Assembly (NCBI GenBank): GCA_947626105.1
Contig: CANQQY010000010.1
Coordinates: 1 to 53,821, forward strand
Direction: 5' to 3'
From: an uncultured Clostridia bacterium
GTDB lineage: Bacteria > Bacillota > Clostridia > Christensenellales > Borkfalkiaceae
Length of the DNA: 53,821 bases
Shown here: positions 31,891 through 40,210 of the stretch, one piece after another
Position numbering within the stretch: position 1 is the stretch's first letter
Layout: each line of letters opens with the position of its first letter
Program-made: the position numbers and the translations under genes
Notes under the pieces: generated by a model
What the model was told of the DNA's origin: nothing
What the model saw: the letters and a program-made list of their open reading frames with translations, nothing else
Databases searched by the model: none

Positions 31891-31919
31891 TTTACTTTTC
31901 GGCGGGATTGCGCTATAAT
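31891..31919 (+). promoter_or_regulatory. Promoter of the metG operon
   Basis: TTTACT (31891-31896), 17-bp spacer, TATAAT (31914-31919); leader of about 15 nt with AAGAGG ribosome site. No T-box is seen. Confidence 0.75.
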
Positions 31920-31940
31920 AGATCGGAAAAGAGGTACTTT

Positions 31941-33935
31941 ATGGCAGAAAAATACTATATCACGACCCCCATTTACTACCCGAGCGGCAACTGGCACATC
32001 GGCCATTGCTATACGACGGTCATTTGCGACGCGCTCGCCCGCTTCCACAAGATGAAGGGCGAGGACGTCTTTTTCCTCACCGGCACCGACGAGCACGGCC
32101 AAAAGGTGGAAAAAGAGGCCTTGAAACGCGGCATCACTCCCCTTGAATTTATCGACCCGCTCGTCTCTCAGCTCAAAGATATGTGGCGGCTTTTAGACGT
32201 CGATTATAACCGCTTTCTCCGTACGACGGACGGCGACCATGTAAAATGCGTTCAGCACATCTATCAGAAGCTCTACGAGAGCGGCGATATCTACAAGGCG
32301 GAATACGAGGGATATTACTGCACGCCGTGCGAGGCGTTCTGGACGGAGAGCCAGCTCAAAGAGGGCAAATGCCCGGACTGCGGCAGACCCGTGACGAAAC
32401 AGAAGGAAGAGAGCTACTTTTTCCGTCTCTCCAAGTATGCGCCGCGCATTTTGAAGCTCTACGAGGACAACCCGCAGTTCTTGCAGCCGACGTCCCGCGT
32501 CAACGAGATGGTGAATAACTTCCTGAAAGCGGGACTCACCGACCTTTCCGTCTCCCGCACGACGGTCAAGTGGGGGATCCCCCTTCCCTTCGACGAGCGG
32601 CATACGGCGTATGTGTGGATCGACGCGCTCTCGAACTACATCTCCGCCCTCGGCTATGGGACGGACGACGACAAACTCTACAAAACATATTGGCCCGCGA
32701 ATTTGCACCTTGTGGGCAAGGAGATCGTGCGCTTCCACGCCATCATCTGGCCCGCGATCTTAATGGCGCTCGGCGAGCCGCTTCCGAAGCAGATCTACGG
32801 ACATGGGTGGCTCCTCATCGGCGGCGAGAAGCTCTCCAAATCCAAGGAGAACGCCCGTCCCGAGCTCACCGACCCCTATGAACTCGTCAAGCGGTACGGC
32901 GCGGACGCGGTGCGGTATTATCTTCTCCGCGAGATCCCCTTCGGCAGCGACGGGGAGTACACGACGGAGCGGTTCCTTCTCCGCATCAACGCCGATCTTG
33001 CGAACGACCTCGGTAATCTCGTCTCCCGCACGCAGGCGATGGTCTGGCAGAATTTCGAAGGGAAGATCCCTCCCTGCGGCGAAAAAGAACCCCTTGACGA
33101 GGAGCTCATTTCGATGTGCGAAACGCTTTTTGAGCGCATCGACGCGGACATGGGCGCCCTGAATGCGCCCGAAGCGCTCTCGGAAGTGTTTGCGCTCGTC
33201 GCGCGCGCAAATAAATATATCGACGAAACGACGCCGTGGATCCTCGCCAAGGATCCCGCGAAAAAGGCGCGGCTCGGGACGGTGCTCTATCTTCTTGCGG
33301 AAGTGTGCAGAATGTGCGCCGTCGCCTTGAAGCCCTTCCTCACCGTCGCGCCGAAAAAGATTTTAAGAAGTTTTTCCTGCGATGAGAACGCGGGATTCGA
33401 GAGCTTGAAATTCGGCGTCCTGCGCGAAGGCGACGCCGTGGAGAAGCTCCCGCCCCTCTTCCCCCGCATCGACGTCAAAAAGGAGCTCGCGGCGGTGGAA
33501 AAGTTCGTGAAGGAGCACACCCCCGCCGCTTCGCGTCATCCTGAGCCCACTACTTGCCCTCCCCCTGCGTCAGGGGGAGGGGTAGGGGAGGGGGTTCGCC
33601 CCCATTCCCCACAGATCACCATCGACGACTTTTCTAAGGTCGAACTCAAAATCGGCGAAGTGATCGCTTGCGAAAAGGTCGCAAAGAGCGATAAACTCCT
33701 GCATGAGACGGTGAAAATCGGTGAGGAAGTGCGCTCCGTCGTCTCGGGCATCGCAAAATTCTATACGCCCGAGGAGATGGTGGGAAAGAAGGTCGTCGTT
33801 GTGACGAACTTGAAGCCCGTGACCCTCCGCGGCGTGCTTTCCGAGGGAATGATCCTCTGCGCCGAGGACGAAGCGGGAAATCTCTGCCTTCTCTCCCCCG
33901 AAAAGCTTGTCGAAAGCGGGGCCGTCGTGAAATGA
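31941..33935 (+). CDS. metG: Methionyl-tRNA synthetase with a repeat-derived linker insertion
   Basis: Class I synthetase charging tRNA-Met, 664 residues. HIGH-type motif WHIGHCYT (about 17), zinc knuckle CTPCEAFW..SQLKEGKCPDCG, KMSKS-type motif GEKLSKSKENA (about 298), an alpha-helical anticodon domain, and a C-terminal EMAP/Arc1p-like tRNA-binding domain (about 560-664: FSKVELKIGEVIACEKV...). Between the last two domains, residues about 529-557 (SRHPEPTTCPPPASGGGVGEGV...) are encoded by palindromic intergenic-repeat sequence in frame. The insertion sits in a flexible linker and is probably tolerated. Its stop overlaps the tatD start by four bases. Confidence 0.97.
   Translation: MAEKYYITTPIYYPSGNWHIGHCYTTVICDALARFHKMKGEDVFFLTGTDEHGQKVEKEALKRGITPLEFIDPLVSQLKDMWRLLDVDYNRFLRTTDGDHVKCVQHIYQKLYESGDIYKAEYEGYYCTPCEAFWTESQLKEGKCPDCGRPVTKQKEESYFFRLSKYAPRILKLYEDNPQFLQPTSRVNEMVNNFLKAGLTDLSVSRTTVKWGIPLPFDERHTAYVWIDALSNYISALGYGTDDDKLYKTYWPANLHLVGKEIVRFHAIIWPAILMALGEPLPKQIYGHGWLLIGGEKLSKSKENARPELTDPYELVKRYGADAVRYYLLREIPFGSDGEYTTERFLLRINADLANDLGNLVSRTQAMVWQNFEGKIPPCGEKEPLDEELISMCETLFERIDADMGALNAPEALSEVFALVARANKYIDETTPWILAKDPAKKARLGTVLYLLAEVCRMCAVALKPFLTVAPKKILRSFSCDENAGFESLKFGVLREGDAVEKLPPLFPRIDVKKELAAVEKFVKEHTPAASRHPEPTTCPPPASGGGVGEGVRPHSPQITIDDFSKVELKIGEVIACEKVAKSDKLLHETVKIGEEVRSVVSGIAKFYTPEEMVGKKVVVVTNLKPVTLRGVLSEGMILCAEDEAGNLCLLSPEKLVESGAVVK
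33527..33612. repeat. Palindromic repeat inserted in frame in metG
   Basis: It begins with the family A word cgcgtcatcctgagccc and continues with ccctccccctgcgtcagggg / gaggggtaggggagggggtt palindromic arms of family C type. It encodes Pro/Gly-rich residues not expected in MetRS. The reading frame is kept. Confidence 0.7.
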
Positions 33936-34876
33936 TCGACGTTCACGCGCATTTTGCGGAAGAGGGATACGGCTTCCCCGCCGAGTGGGAGAAAATCAAG
34001 GCGGCGGGAGTTCAGACAGTCATTCTCGCCGCCGATACGTTAGAGCACGCCGCGTGGCACGCAAAGTTCTGCAAAGAGCACGAGGGTGCTTTCTTCACCG
34101 TGGGAGTGCACCCCGAATTCGCCTCTTCTTTTGCGTTCAATGGGACACCCCCCACCCTACCCTCCACCCTCAAAGAGGGGGGAGGCAAGAAAAAATGTCC
34201 TCTCCCCGCGTTTCCCCGCGTCATCCTGAACGAATGTGAAGGATCCCGAGGAACGGAGTCCGAACGCCATCTTCGGGATTCTTCGGCTTTGCCTCAGAAT
34301 GACGCGGCGTCAGGGGTAGTGGAAGGGTTCCGCTCCCGGTTCCTCTCCCTTGCGGCGGACAAAAAGTGCGTCGCCGTGGGGGAGATCGGGCTCGACTATC
34401 ATTATCCCGATCCAGACAAAGCGGCGCAGCGGGCGGCGTTCGAGGCGCAGCTTGAAATTGCGGAAGAGCTCGGCCTGCCCGTTCAGATCCACTCGCGGGA
34501 CGCCTGTGCCGACACGCTCGCCATTCTGCGTGCGTATCACGGCCGCAGGAAGCACGGCTTTTTGATGCACTGCTATTCGTACGGTGCGGAAAATCTCAAT
34601 GACTTTCTCGAACTCGGCGCATATTTTTCCTTCGGCGGCGTCACCTGCTTCAAAAACGCAAGGCGCGTGGTAGAAGCCGTTGCGGCATGCCCCATGGAAC
34701 GCATCCTCTCCGAGACGGACAGCCCCTACCTCTCCCCCTTCCGCGGCGAAAAGAACACGCCCGCGAATATTCCCGTCATCGTGGAAAAATTGGCTGAAAT
34801 CAAGGGCGTTTCCCTTGATGAGATGATCGGAACGATCCGCAGGAGCGCCGCGCGGCTCTTCCCCCGCATACAATAG
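33932..34876 (+). CDS. tatD: TatD-family metal-dependent nuclease with a repeat-derived insertion
   Basis: A TIM-barrel metal-dependent deoxyribonuclease of the TatD family, 314 residues versus about 255-260 for typical members. Metal ligands are present: DVHAHF (H5, H7), GEIGLDYHY, IHSRDA, MHCYSYG and ETDSPYL. The extra length is one block, about residues 70-130, between GVHPEF and the helix before AVGEIGLDY. It reads PPTLPSTLKEGGGKKK... and PRVILNECEGSRGTESER..., translations of family C and family A repeats. The insertion lies in a surface loop/helix region. The gene overlaps metG by four bases and is followed after 3 bp by the TatD-linked radical SAM gene. Confidence 0.95.
   Translation: MIDVHAHFAEEGYGFPAEWEKIKAAGVQTVILAADTLEHAAWHAKFCKEHEGAFFTVGVHPEFASSFAFNGTPPTLPSTLKEGGGKKKCPLPAFPRVILNECEGSRGTESERHLRDSSALPQNDAASGVVEGFRSRFLSLAADKKCVAVGEIGLDYHYPDPDKAAQRAAFEAQLEIAEELGLPVQIHSRDACADTLAILRAYHGRRKHGFLMHCYSYGAENLNDFLELGAYFSFGGVTCFKNARRVVEAVAACPMERILSETDSPYLSPFRGEKNTPANIPVIVEKLAEIKGVSLDEMIGTIRRSAARLFPRIQ
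34140..34325. repeat. Composite family C + family A repeat inserted in frame in tatD
   Basis: About 34143-34195 is a family C palindrome (caccccccaccctaccctcc ... agaggggggaggc). About 34210-34310 is a complete family A palindrome, from cgcgtcatcctgaacgaatg to gcctcagaatgacgcgg, almost the same as the intergenic copies at 13196, 44571 and 53205. The total adds about 55-60 codons without stop or frame change. Confidence 0.85.
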
Positions 34877-34879
34877 ACC

Positions 34880-35470
34880 ATGGACACCTATACCTATCAG
34901 ATCGGCGACAATCTCTATCTCAATCTCACCAACCGCTGTACCAACCGCTGCACCTTTTGCGTGCGCGACGGGAAGGAGACTTACGAGGGCTATGCGCTCT
35001 GGCTCAAAGAGGGCGAACCCGCAAAAGAAACCGTGCTTGCCGAAATCGGCGACCCCAAACGCTTCCGCGAAATCGTGTTCTGCGGCTTCGGCGAGCCGAC
35101 CTGCCGCCTCGACGATCTCCTCTTTCTTTGCGATGAGATCCACGCACGGGGCGGAAAGACCCGCCTGAATACCAACGGGCACGGATCTTTGCTCGCGGGG
35201 CGCAACATCGCGCCCGACCTCAAAGGCAGGCTCGACGGCATCAACGTCTCCCTCAACGCCCCGACGGAAGCGGAATATCTTGCGCTCTGCCGCCCGCAGA
35301 TCGAGAACGCCTTTTGCGGCATGCTGGATTTTGCGCGGGCATGCAAGCGGGAAGGGCTGAACGTCTGGTTCTCCGTCGTGGACTGCATCGGGCGGGAAAA
35401 GGTCGAAAGTTGCAGGGAGATCGCGGACATGGTGGGGATCCCGCTGCGCGTACGGGAGACGATCCAATAA
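34880..35470 (+). CDS. TatD-associated radical SAM protein
   Basis: A 196-residue radical SAM enzyme of the kind found next to tatD (TIGR04038-like). The [4Fe-4S]-binding CX3CX2C motif is at C20, C24 and C27 (NRCTNRCTFC), followed by CGFGEPTCRLDDL, TRLNTNGHGSLL and INVSLNAPTEAEY, the barrel strands for SAM binding. The protein is short for a radical SAM enzyme, and its reaction is unknown. The three-base gap to tatD indicates tight co-translation. Two hairpins follow the stop codon. Confidence 0.88.
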   Translation: MDTYTYQIGDNLYLNLTNRCTNRCTFCVRDGKETYEGYALWLKEGEPAKETVLAEIGDPKRFREIVFCGFGEPTCRLDDLLFLCDEIHARGGKTRLNTNGHGSLLAGRNIAPDLKGRLDGINVSLNAPTEAEYLALCRPQIENAFCGMLDFARACKREGLNVWFSVVDCIGREKVESCREIADMVGIPLRVRETIQ

Positions 35471-35528
35471 AAAAGGAGCCCTTCGGCTCCGCTTTTCATC
35501 GGTAAGGAGGGTCGCTCCCTCCTTGTTA
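35471..35528 (+). terminator. Two hairpins after the radical SAM gene
   Basis: aaaaggagcc-cttc-ggctccgctttt (35471-35498) and aaggaggg-tcg-ctccctcctt followed by gttatttt (35502-35528). They would end the metG operon or attenuate read-through into rsmA, which has no obvious promoter of its own. Confidence 0.65.
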
Positions 35529-35565
35529 TTTTGTGAAAGAATCTGCGCCCTATGTGAGGAAATCT

Positions 35566-36399
35566 ATGGAAGAGCTTGCAACAACCCTGCAACGTCACGG
35601 CTTTGCCTTCAAAAAACAGTTCGGGCAGAATTTTTTGACCGATCCGAACCTTCTCGGCGCGATCGTAAAGGACGCGGGGATCGACAACGAGACGACAGTC
35701 CTCGAGATCGGCGCGGGAGCGGGTGCGCTCACGCGCGCGCTCTCCGCAGCGGCGGGGCGGGTGCTCTCCTATGAGATCGACCGTAGCCTTCAACCCGTTC
35801 TTGCGGAGACTCTTGCGGGCTGTGAGAATGTTGAAGTCATCTTTCGGGACTTTATGAAGGAGCGCATGGACGCCGTCGAGAAGGAGCTCGGAGAATACGT
35901 CGTCTGCGCCAATCTCCCCTATTATGTGACGACGCCCGCCGTCATGCGATTTATCGAAGAGGCGAAACGGTGCAGGGGGATCACGGTCATGGTACAGGAA
36001 GAAGTCGCCGCGCGCTTCTCCGCAAGGGAAAACACACCCGACTACGGCGCAGTCACCGCCGCGATCGCGCGGCGCGGAGTATGCCGCATCGTGAGGAGCG
36101 TCCCCCGCACGCTGTTCACCCCCCGTCCCAATGTGGATTCCTCGGTCGTGCGCATTGATTTTACGGGCGGATTCGAGGTGAAGAGCGATAAAGCCTTTCG
36201 CGAGACGGTCAAACTCGCCTTTCTATCCCGCCGCAAGACGCTCGAAAACAATCTCATAAATTTCCTCAAACTCCCCCGCGGACGGGCGAAGGAGCTCTTA
36301 ACGCTTGCGGGTGTGAAAGAGGGCGTGCGCGGGGAGACTCTCTCCCCCCGCGAGCTTGGCCATTTGAGCGATATATTGTACGAAAACGGCTTGTTTTGA
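35566..36399 (+). CDS. rsmA: 16S rRNA N6,N6-dimethyladenosine transferase
   Basis: Dimethylates the two adjacent adenines in the 3'-terminal hairpin of 16S rRNA during small-subunit assembly (KsgA). 277 residues. FKKQFGQNFLTDPNL near the N-terminus, SAM motif I VLEIGAGAGALT (about 46), the catalytic NLPYYVTTP (about 104) and the C-terminal SRRKTLENNLINFL are all present. The start chosen is the ATG at 35566, with GAGGA seven bases upstream; a GTG 11 codons earlier is possible. It follows metG-tatD as in Bacillus, with the radical SAM gene in place of yabE/rnmV. Confidence 0.96.
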   Translation: MEELATTLQRHGFAFKKQFGQNFLTDPNLLGAIVKDAGIDNETTVLEIGAGAGALTRALSAAAGRVLSYEIDRSLQPVLAETLAGCENVEVIFRDFMKERMDAVEKELGEYVVCANLPYYVTTPAVMRFIEEAKRCRGITVMVQEEVAARFSARENTPDYGAVTAAIARRGVCRIVRSVPRTLFTPRPNVDSSVVRIDFTGGFEVKSDKAFRETVKLAFLSRRKTLENNLINFLKLPRGRAKELLTLAGVKEGVRGETLSPRELGHLSDILYENGLF

Positions 36400-36439
36400 G
36401 CGCATGCGCGCTCCTTCGCCGCGCCGCCGTAAGGGGCAG

Positions 36440-37300
36440 TCAAAGACGATCCGTCACCCTTCTCGCCGTGAGAAAATAGCTCCACCGAAGGGCGGAGATC
36501 TCTTCCACCTTCGCAAAATCCGAGGCAGTGTGCAGGATATAGTTCCCGCCGAGATAGAGCGCAACATGCCCGACGCGCTCGATCCCCGTCTTGTTTTTCC
36601 GGAACGCATTGGTGAAGAAGAGAAGATCGCCGCGCCCGATCTCTTCGCGGGGGGTCTCCTCGCCTTGCAGGATCTGCGTGCGCGTCGTGACGTCGAGCTC
36701 CACGCCTGCGCCGCGGTAAAAGATATACTGCATGAGCGAAGAACAATCGAACGCGTCCGCCGTGAATCCCTTCATGAAATGCCCTCTGCCGTCGGTAAGC
36801 CTTACCGCACCGTAAACATAGGGAGTCCCGAGGAGTTTCAGACCCTCGGAAATGATTTTTTCAACGCTTTCCGAACCGCAGTCCATGGACATGGTGTCCG
36901 TATATTCTTTCTTCGCGCTCACATATGCCGTCTTTCCGCGATACACGGTTTTCAGCCATTCCCCCTCTCTGCCCCCATAGCCCAGAAGGGTATTTTTTTG
37001 TGCCTGCCCGAGAGAAGGGAACTCCGTCCCCGCCCCCGCGCGGACGTTCAACCCGTCCGTTTTGACCAGTATGTAGGTTGACTTTGCCGTTTTCGCTTGG
37101 GGCTCGGGCACGGGCGCTTCGGGCGTTTCGGGAAAAATTTCGGGAAACGTCTCGGGAAGCGTTTCGGGCGGAGAGACGGGATCGGACGGAGCCATGGGCG
37201 CAAACGCCCCGCCTTCCGTCCTCTCATTTTGCGCTCCGCACGCGCAAAGAGGGATCAAAAACGTCAATGACAGCGCGATCGCCGCAAATTGTTTTTTCAT
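36440..37300 (-). CDS. SH3b - NlpC/P60 peptidoglycan hydrolase lipoprotein
   Basis: A 286-residue secreted lipoprotein. Lipobox region PLCAC (Cys 21, or Cys 19) is followed by a Pro/Glu-rich spacer (PPETLPETFPEIFPETPE), a bacterial SH3 domain (about 77-140: GLNVRAGAGTEFPSLGQAQ...) and a C-terminal NlpC/P60 cysteine peptidase (about 155-286) with catalytic Cys in AFDCSSLMQYIF, His in VGHVALYLGG and the third residue in the YILHTAS region. It likely cleaves D-gamma-glutamyl-diamino-acid bonds in stem peptides. The start is set by AAAGGAGG. Divergent from the lipase gene. Confidence 0.92.
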   Translation of the reverse strand: MKKQFAAIALSLTFLIPLCACGAQNERTEGGAFAPMAPSDPVSPPETLPETFPEIFPETPEAPVPEPQAKTAKSTYILVKTDGLNVRAGAGTEFPSLGQAQKNTLLGYGGREGEWLKTVYRGKTAYVSAKKEYTDTMSMDCGSESVEKIISEGLKLLGTPYVYGAVRLTDGRGHFMKGFTADAFDCSSLMQYIFYRGAGVELDVTTRTQILQGEETPREEIGRGDLLFFTNAFRKNKTGIERVGHVALYLGGNYILHTASDFAKVEEISALRWSYFLTARRVTDRL

Positions 37301-37411
37301 ATGGGTCGCCTCCTTTCTTTTCGTCTCTATCATACCATACAGAGGGCGGACAGGCAAGGATCTTATACAGGCGGATCATTGGAAAACCGCGCATCTTTTT
37401 CCGCAAAAGGC

Positions 37412-37439
37412 TTGTTTTTTTCCGAAACTATGGTATAAT
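37412..37439 (+). promoter_or_regulatory. Promoter of the alpha/beta hydrolase gene
   Basis: TTGTTT (37412-37417), 16-bp spacer, TATAAT (37434-37439); GGGGGAA before the ATG. Confidence 0.65.
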
Positions 37440-37462
37440 ACGAAAAAAGAGGGGGAACTTCC

Positions 37463-38347
37463 ATGATCTTTAAGAGCTTCGACGGGAAAGAGATCTTCGT
37501 TCGCGAATGGCTGGACGTGAAAGAGCCGAAGGCGGTCGTCCAGATCGTGCACGGCATGACCGAACACAGCGAGCGTTACGACGCGTTCGCGCGGTTCCTC
37601 AACGGCCGCGGCTATGCCGTCGTCGCGGACGACCACCGCGGGCACGGCTATACGGACAGGGAGACGCTCGGCTACTCTGAGGGGCAGATGTTTTTCGACA
37701 CCGTGCGCGACGAGGCGGCGCTCACCGATTTCTATAAGAAGATCTATCCGGGGGTGAAATACTTTATCTTCGGATTTTCGTACGGCTCCTTTCTGACGCA
37801 ATGCTATATCTCCCGTTACGGGGAAAAGGTCGACGGCGCGGTGATCGGCGGAAGCAATTATAAAAAGGACTTCGAAGTGTATTTGGGCTCCTTCGTCTCC
37901 CACCTGCGCCCCGCGAAAAAGCCCGCAAAACTCATCGAAAAGCTCTCGTTCGGGGCGTATTCCAAAAAATTCGAGGACGGGCAGTGGCTTTCGAACGACC
38001 CCGAAAACAACCAAAAATATGCGGACGATCCCCTCTCGGGCTTTACCTGCTCCAACCGCTTTTACAGGGATTTCTTCAAGGGTCTAAGATCCCTCTATAC
38101 GAAAAAGTACATCGAGGGGCTTCGGAAAGATCTGCCCGTGATGCTCGTTTCGGGAGAAAAGGATCCCGTGGGAGACATGGGCGAGGGCGTCAAAAAACTT
38201 TACGGATTTTATACAAAGAAGGCGGGCATGGAGAACGTCTCCATGGTGCTCTTTGAAAACAGCCGCCACGAGTTTTTGAACGAGAAAGAAAACCGCGAAG
38301 AAAAATGGGGCACAGTGCTGAATTTCTTCGAGGAAAATACGCTATAA
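37463..38347 (+). CDS. Alpha/beta hydrolase, lysophospholipase / monoacylglycerol lipase type
   Basis: A 294-residue serine hydrolase of the Hydrolase_4 group. Seen: oxyanion region VHGMTEHSERY (about 29), DHRGHGYTD (about 57), nucleophile elbow GFSYGS (Ser about 108), acid residue in VSGEKDPVGD and catalytic His in SRHEFLNE. Relatives hydrolyse lysophospholipids or monoacylglycerols. No signal peptide is seen, so it is cytosolic. Monocistronic, with a clear terminator. Confidence 0.88.
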   Translation: MIFKSFDGKEIFVREWLDVKEPKAVVQIVHGMTEHSERYDAFARFLNGRGYAVVADDHRGHGYTDRETLGYSEGQMFFDTVRDEAALTDFYKKIYPGVKYFIFGFSYGSFLTQCYISRYGEKVDGAVIGGSNYKKDFEVYLGSFVSHLRPAKKPAKLIEKLSFGAYSKKFEDGQWLSNDPENNQKYADDPLSGFTCSNRFYRDFFKGLRSLYTKKYIEGLRKDLPVMLVSGEKDPVGDMGEGVKKLYGFYTKKAGMENVSMVLFENSRHEFLNEKENREEKWGTVLNFFEENTL

Positions 38348-38371
38348 GTTGTAAAAATATTGTAAAAATCG

Positions 38372-38405
38372 ACCCCCGCTGCGGATCTTGCAGCGGGGGT
38401 TTTTG
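38372..38405 (+). terminator. Terminator of the alpha/beta hydrolase gene
   Basis: Stem acccccgctg / cagcgggggt followed by TTTTTG. Confidence 0.92.
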
Positions 38406-38417
38406 ATTTGATGGGAA

Positions 38418-38596
38418 CGACACTTGCTGCCCCTCTTAGGGGAAGTGGCGAACAAAGTGAGCCAAAGGGGTTTTGAAACCCCTCTGTCACTCACTACGTT
38501 CGTGACAGCTCCCCTACAAGGGGAGCCAAGGCACCCCCTCAGTCACCTGCGGTGACAGCTCCCCCTCAAGGGGGAGCCGAGGGGGCCCGAGGACGT
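38418..38596. repeat. Family C repeats
   Basis: Arms cccctcttaggggaagtggc, gttttgaaacccctctgtca, agctcccctacaaggggagc and agctccccctcaagggggagc. They lie between convergent genes; no gene is seen. Confidence 0.78.
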
Positions 38597-40066
38597 TCAA
38601 TTCGTCAAGAGGAACATCGCGAGGAACAGGGCGGCGACGATCCACGTCACGAAGGAGATCTCCTTGATCTTCCCCGTGCAGAGCTTGACGATCACGCAGG
38701 AGAGGATCCCCACGCCGATGCCGCTCGTAATGGAGTAGCCGAACGCCATGACGGCGATGGTCAAAAAGGCGGGAAGCGCGGCGGCGGGATCCGACCAGTC
38801 GACGTCCTTCACGGACGACATCATGAGGACCCCCACCCAGATGAGCGCGGCGGAAGTTGCCGCGGAGGGAATGAGTTTGGCGATGGGAGAGAGGAACATC
38901 GCGACGATGAAGCACAGCCCCGTCACGAGGGACGCAAACCCCGTCTTTCCGCCCGCGACGACGCCCGAGGAAGATTCCACATAGGTCGCCACGGTGGAAG
39001 CGCCCAAGACCGCGCCGCCGACGGTCGCCACCGCGTTGGACATCAGACACTTGCCGAGACGGATGGGATCGCCGTGTTCGTCGAGAAGATCCCCCTTCGA
39101 GCACGCCCCATACAGCGTGCCGAGGGTATCGAACATATCCACCATGCACAGCGACAGGGCGGCGGTGACGATGAGAAGGGCGAGCGCGCCCGCGCCGTTC
39201 GCCGCGAGATAATCCCCGAAATCGAATCCGCGGACGAATACCTGCCCGACGGACTCCCTGCCCCATTCGCCGAATGCACGGAAGGGGCTTTCGAACCCGC
39301 TCGCGATCCCCGTAAACACCGCCTTGCAGCTTTCATCCCAAATGCATCCCAACCCGATGAGGGCATAGTAGAGCCCCGCCGCGCCGATCATGCCCCACAG
39401 AATGGAGCCCTTGACGTTCTTTTTGGAAAGGACTGCAATGGCGATGACGCCCGCGAGGGCGACAAACGCGGCAATGACGTTTTGATAGACAAATCCGTCG
39501 CTCAACACGTTAAAGGAAGCAAAGCCGATACTTCCCTCGTGCAATTTGACGACGCCCGCATTATTGAATCCGATGAAGGCGATGAACATGCCGATCCCGA
39601 CGGGGAGCACCGTCTTGACCTCTTTCGGAATGGCTTCGAGGATCTTCTTTCTCGCCCCCGTCGCGGTGAGCAGGACGAAGAGCGCGCCGTCGAGAAGAAC
39701 AAAGATCATCGCGTTCGCATAGGTGAGTCCCATGCCGCCGCCGAGGAGGGTTCCCGTGATGTAGGCGGTCGCGCCGAGTCCGGACGCCTGCGCGAGCGGC
39801 ATCTTTGCGATCAGCGCCATGCAGACGGTGCCCACGATCGCGCCGAGCGCCGTTGCGATATACACCGCGCCGAAGGAGACGTAAGGGTATGTATCATTCG
39901 GGCCGCTGTACATTCCGGGGACGACGAGGAGAGCATACACCATCGCCATAAAGGTGGTGAGTCCTGCGACGATCTCCGTACGGAAGGACGAACCGCTCGA
40001 AGTAATCCCGAAAAACGCGTCTATTTTGCCGAAAAACCCCTTGCGGGGCGAATCTGTTTTTTGCAT
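38597..40066 (-). CDS. NCS2-family purine permease (AzgA-like)
   Basis: A 489-residue integral membrane protein with about 12-14 helices, matching the AzgA/PbuG branch that takes up adenine, guanine or hypoxanthine. Family features are FFGITSSGSSFRTEIVAGLTTFMAMVY at the N-terminus, MPLAQASGLGATAYITGTLLGGGMGLTYANAM, the helix VVKLHEGSIGFASF and GASTVATYVESSSGVVAGGKTGFASL. The start is at the ATG 40066 (MQKTDSPRKG), with a promoter 29 bp upstream. No purine riboswitch is recognised in the short leader. The exact base is not predictable. Confidence 0.9.
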   Translation of the reverse strand: MQKTDSPRKGFFGKIDAFFGITSSGSSFRTEIVAGLTTFMAMVYALLVVPGMYSGPNDTYPYVSFGAVYIATALGAIVGTVCMALIAKMPLAQASGLGATAYITGTLLGGGMGLTYANAMIFVLLDGALFVLLTATGARKKILEAIPKEVKTVLPVGIGMFIAFIGFNNAGVVKLHEGSIGFASFNVLSDGFVYQNVIAAFVALAGVIAIAVLSKKNVKGSILWGMIGAAGLYYALIGLGCIWDESCKAVFTGIASGFESPFRAFGEWGRESVGQVFVRGFDFGDYLAANGAGALALLIVTAALSLCMVDMFDTLGTLYGACSKGDLLDEHGDPIRLGKCLMSNAVATVGGAVLGASTVATYVESSSGVVAGGKTGFASLVTGLCFIVAMFLSPIAKLIPSAATSAALIWVGVLMMSSVKDVDWSDPAAALPAFLTIAVMAFGYSITSGIGVGILSCVIVKLCTGKIKEISFVTWIVAALFLAMFLLTN

Positions 40067-40094
40067 GATCTTCTCTTTTGCCCGATTTTTCTTT

Positions 40095-40123
40095 ATTGTA
40101 TCAAATTCCGCCCGAAAAATCAA
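40095..40123 (-). promoter_or_regulatory. Promoter of the NCS2 permease gene
   Basis: TTGATT (40123-40118), 17-bp spacer, TACAAT (40100-40095). Confidence 0.75.
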
Positions 40124-40210
40124 GAGTTTTTGAAAAATACGGCTCCCGCGCGCCGCCGCCGAAGGGGCGGGAAGGAGCATATCCCACGCCGCCGCCGCAT
40201 AGAATTCAGC

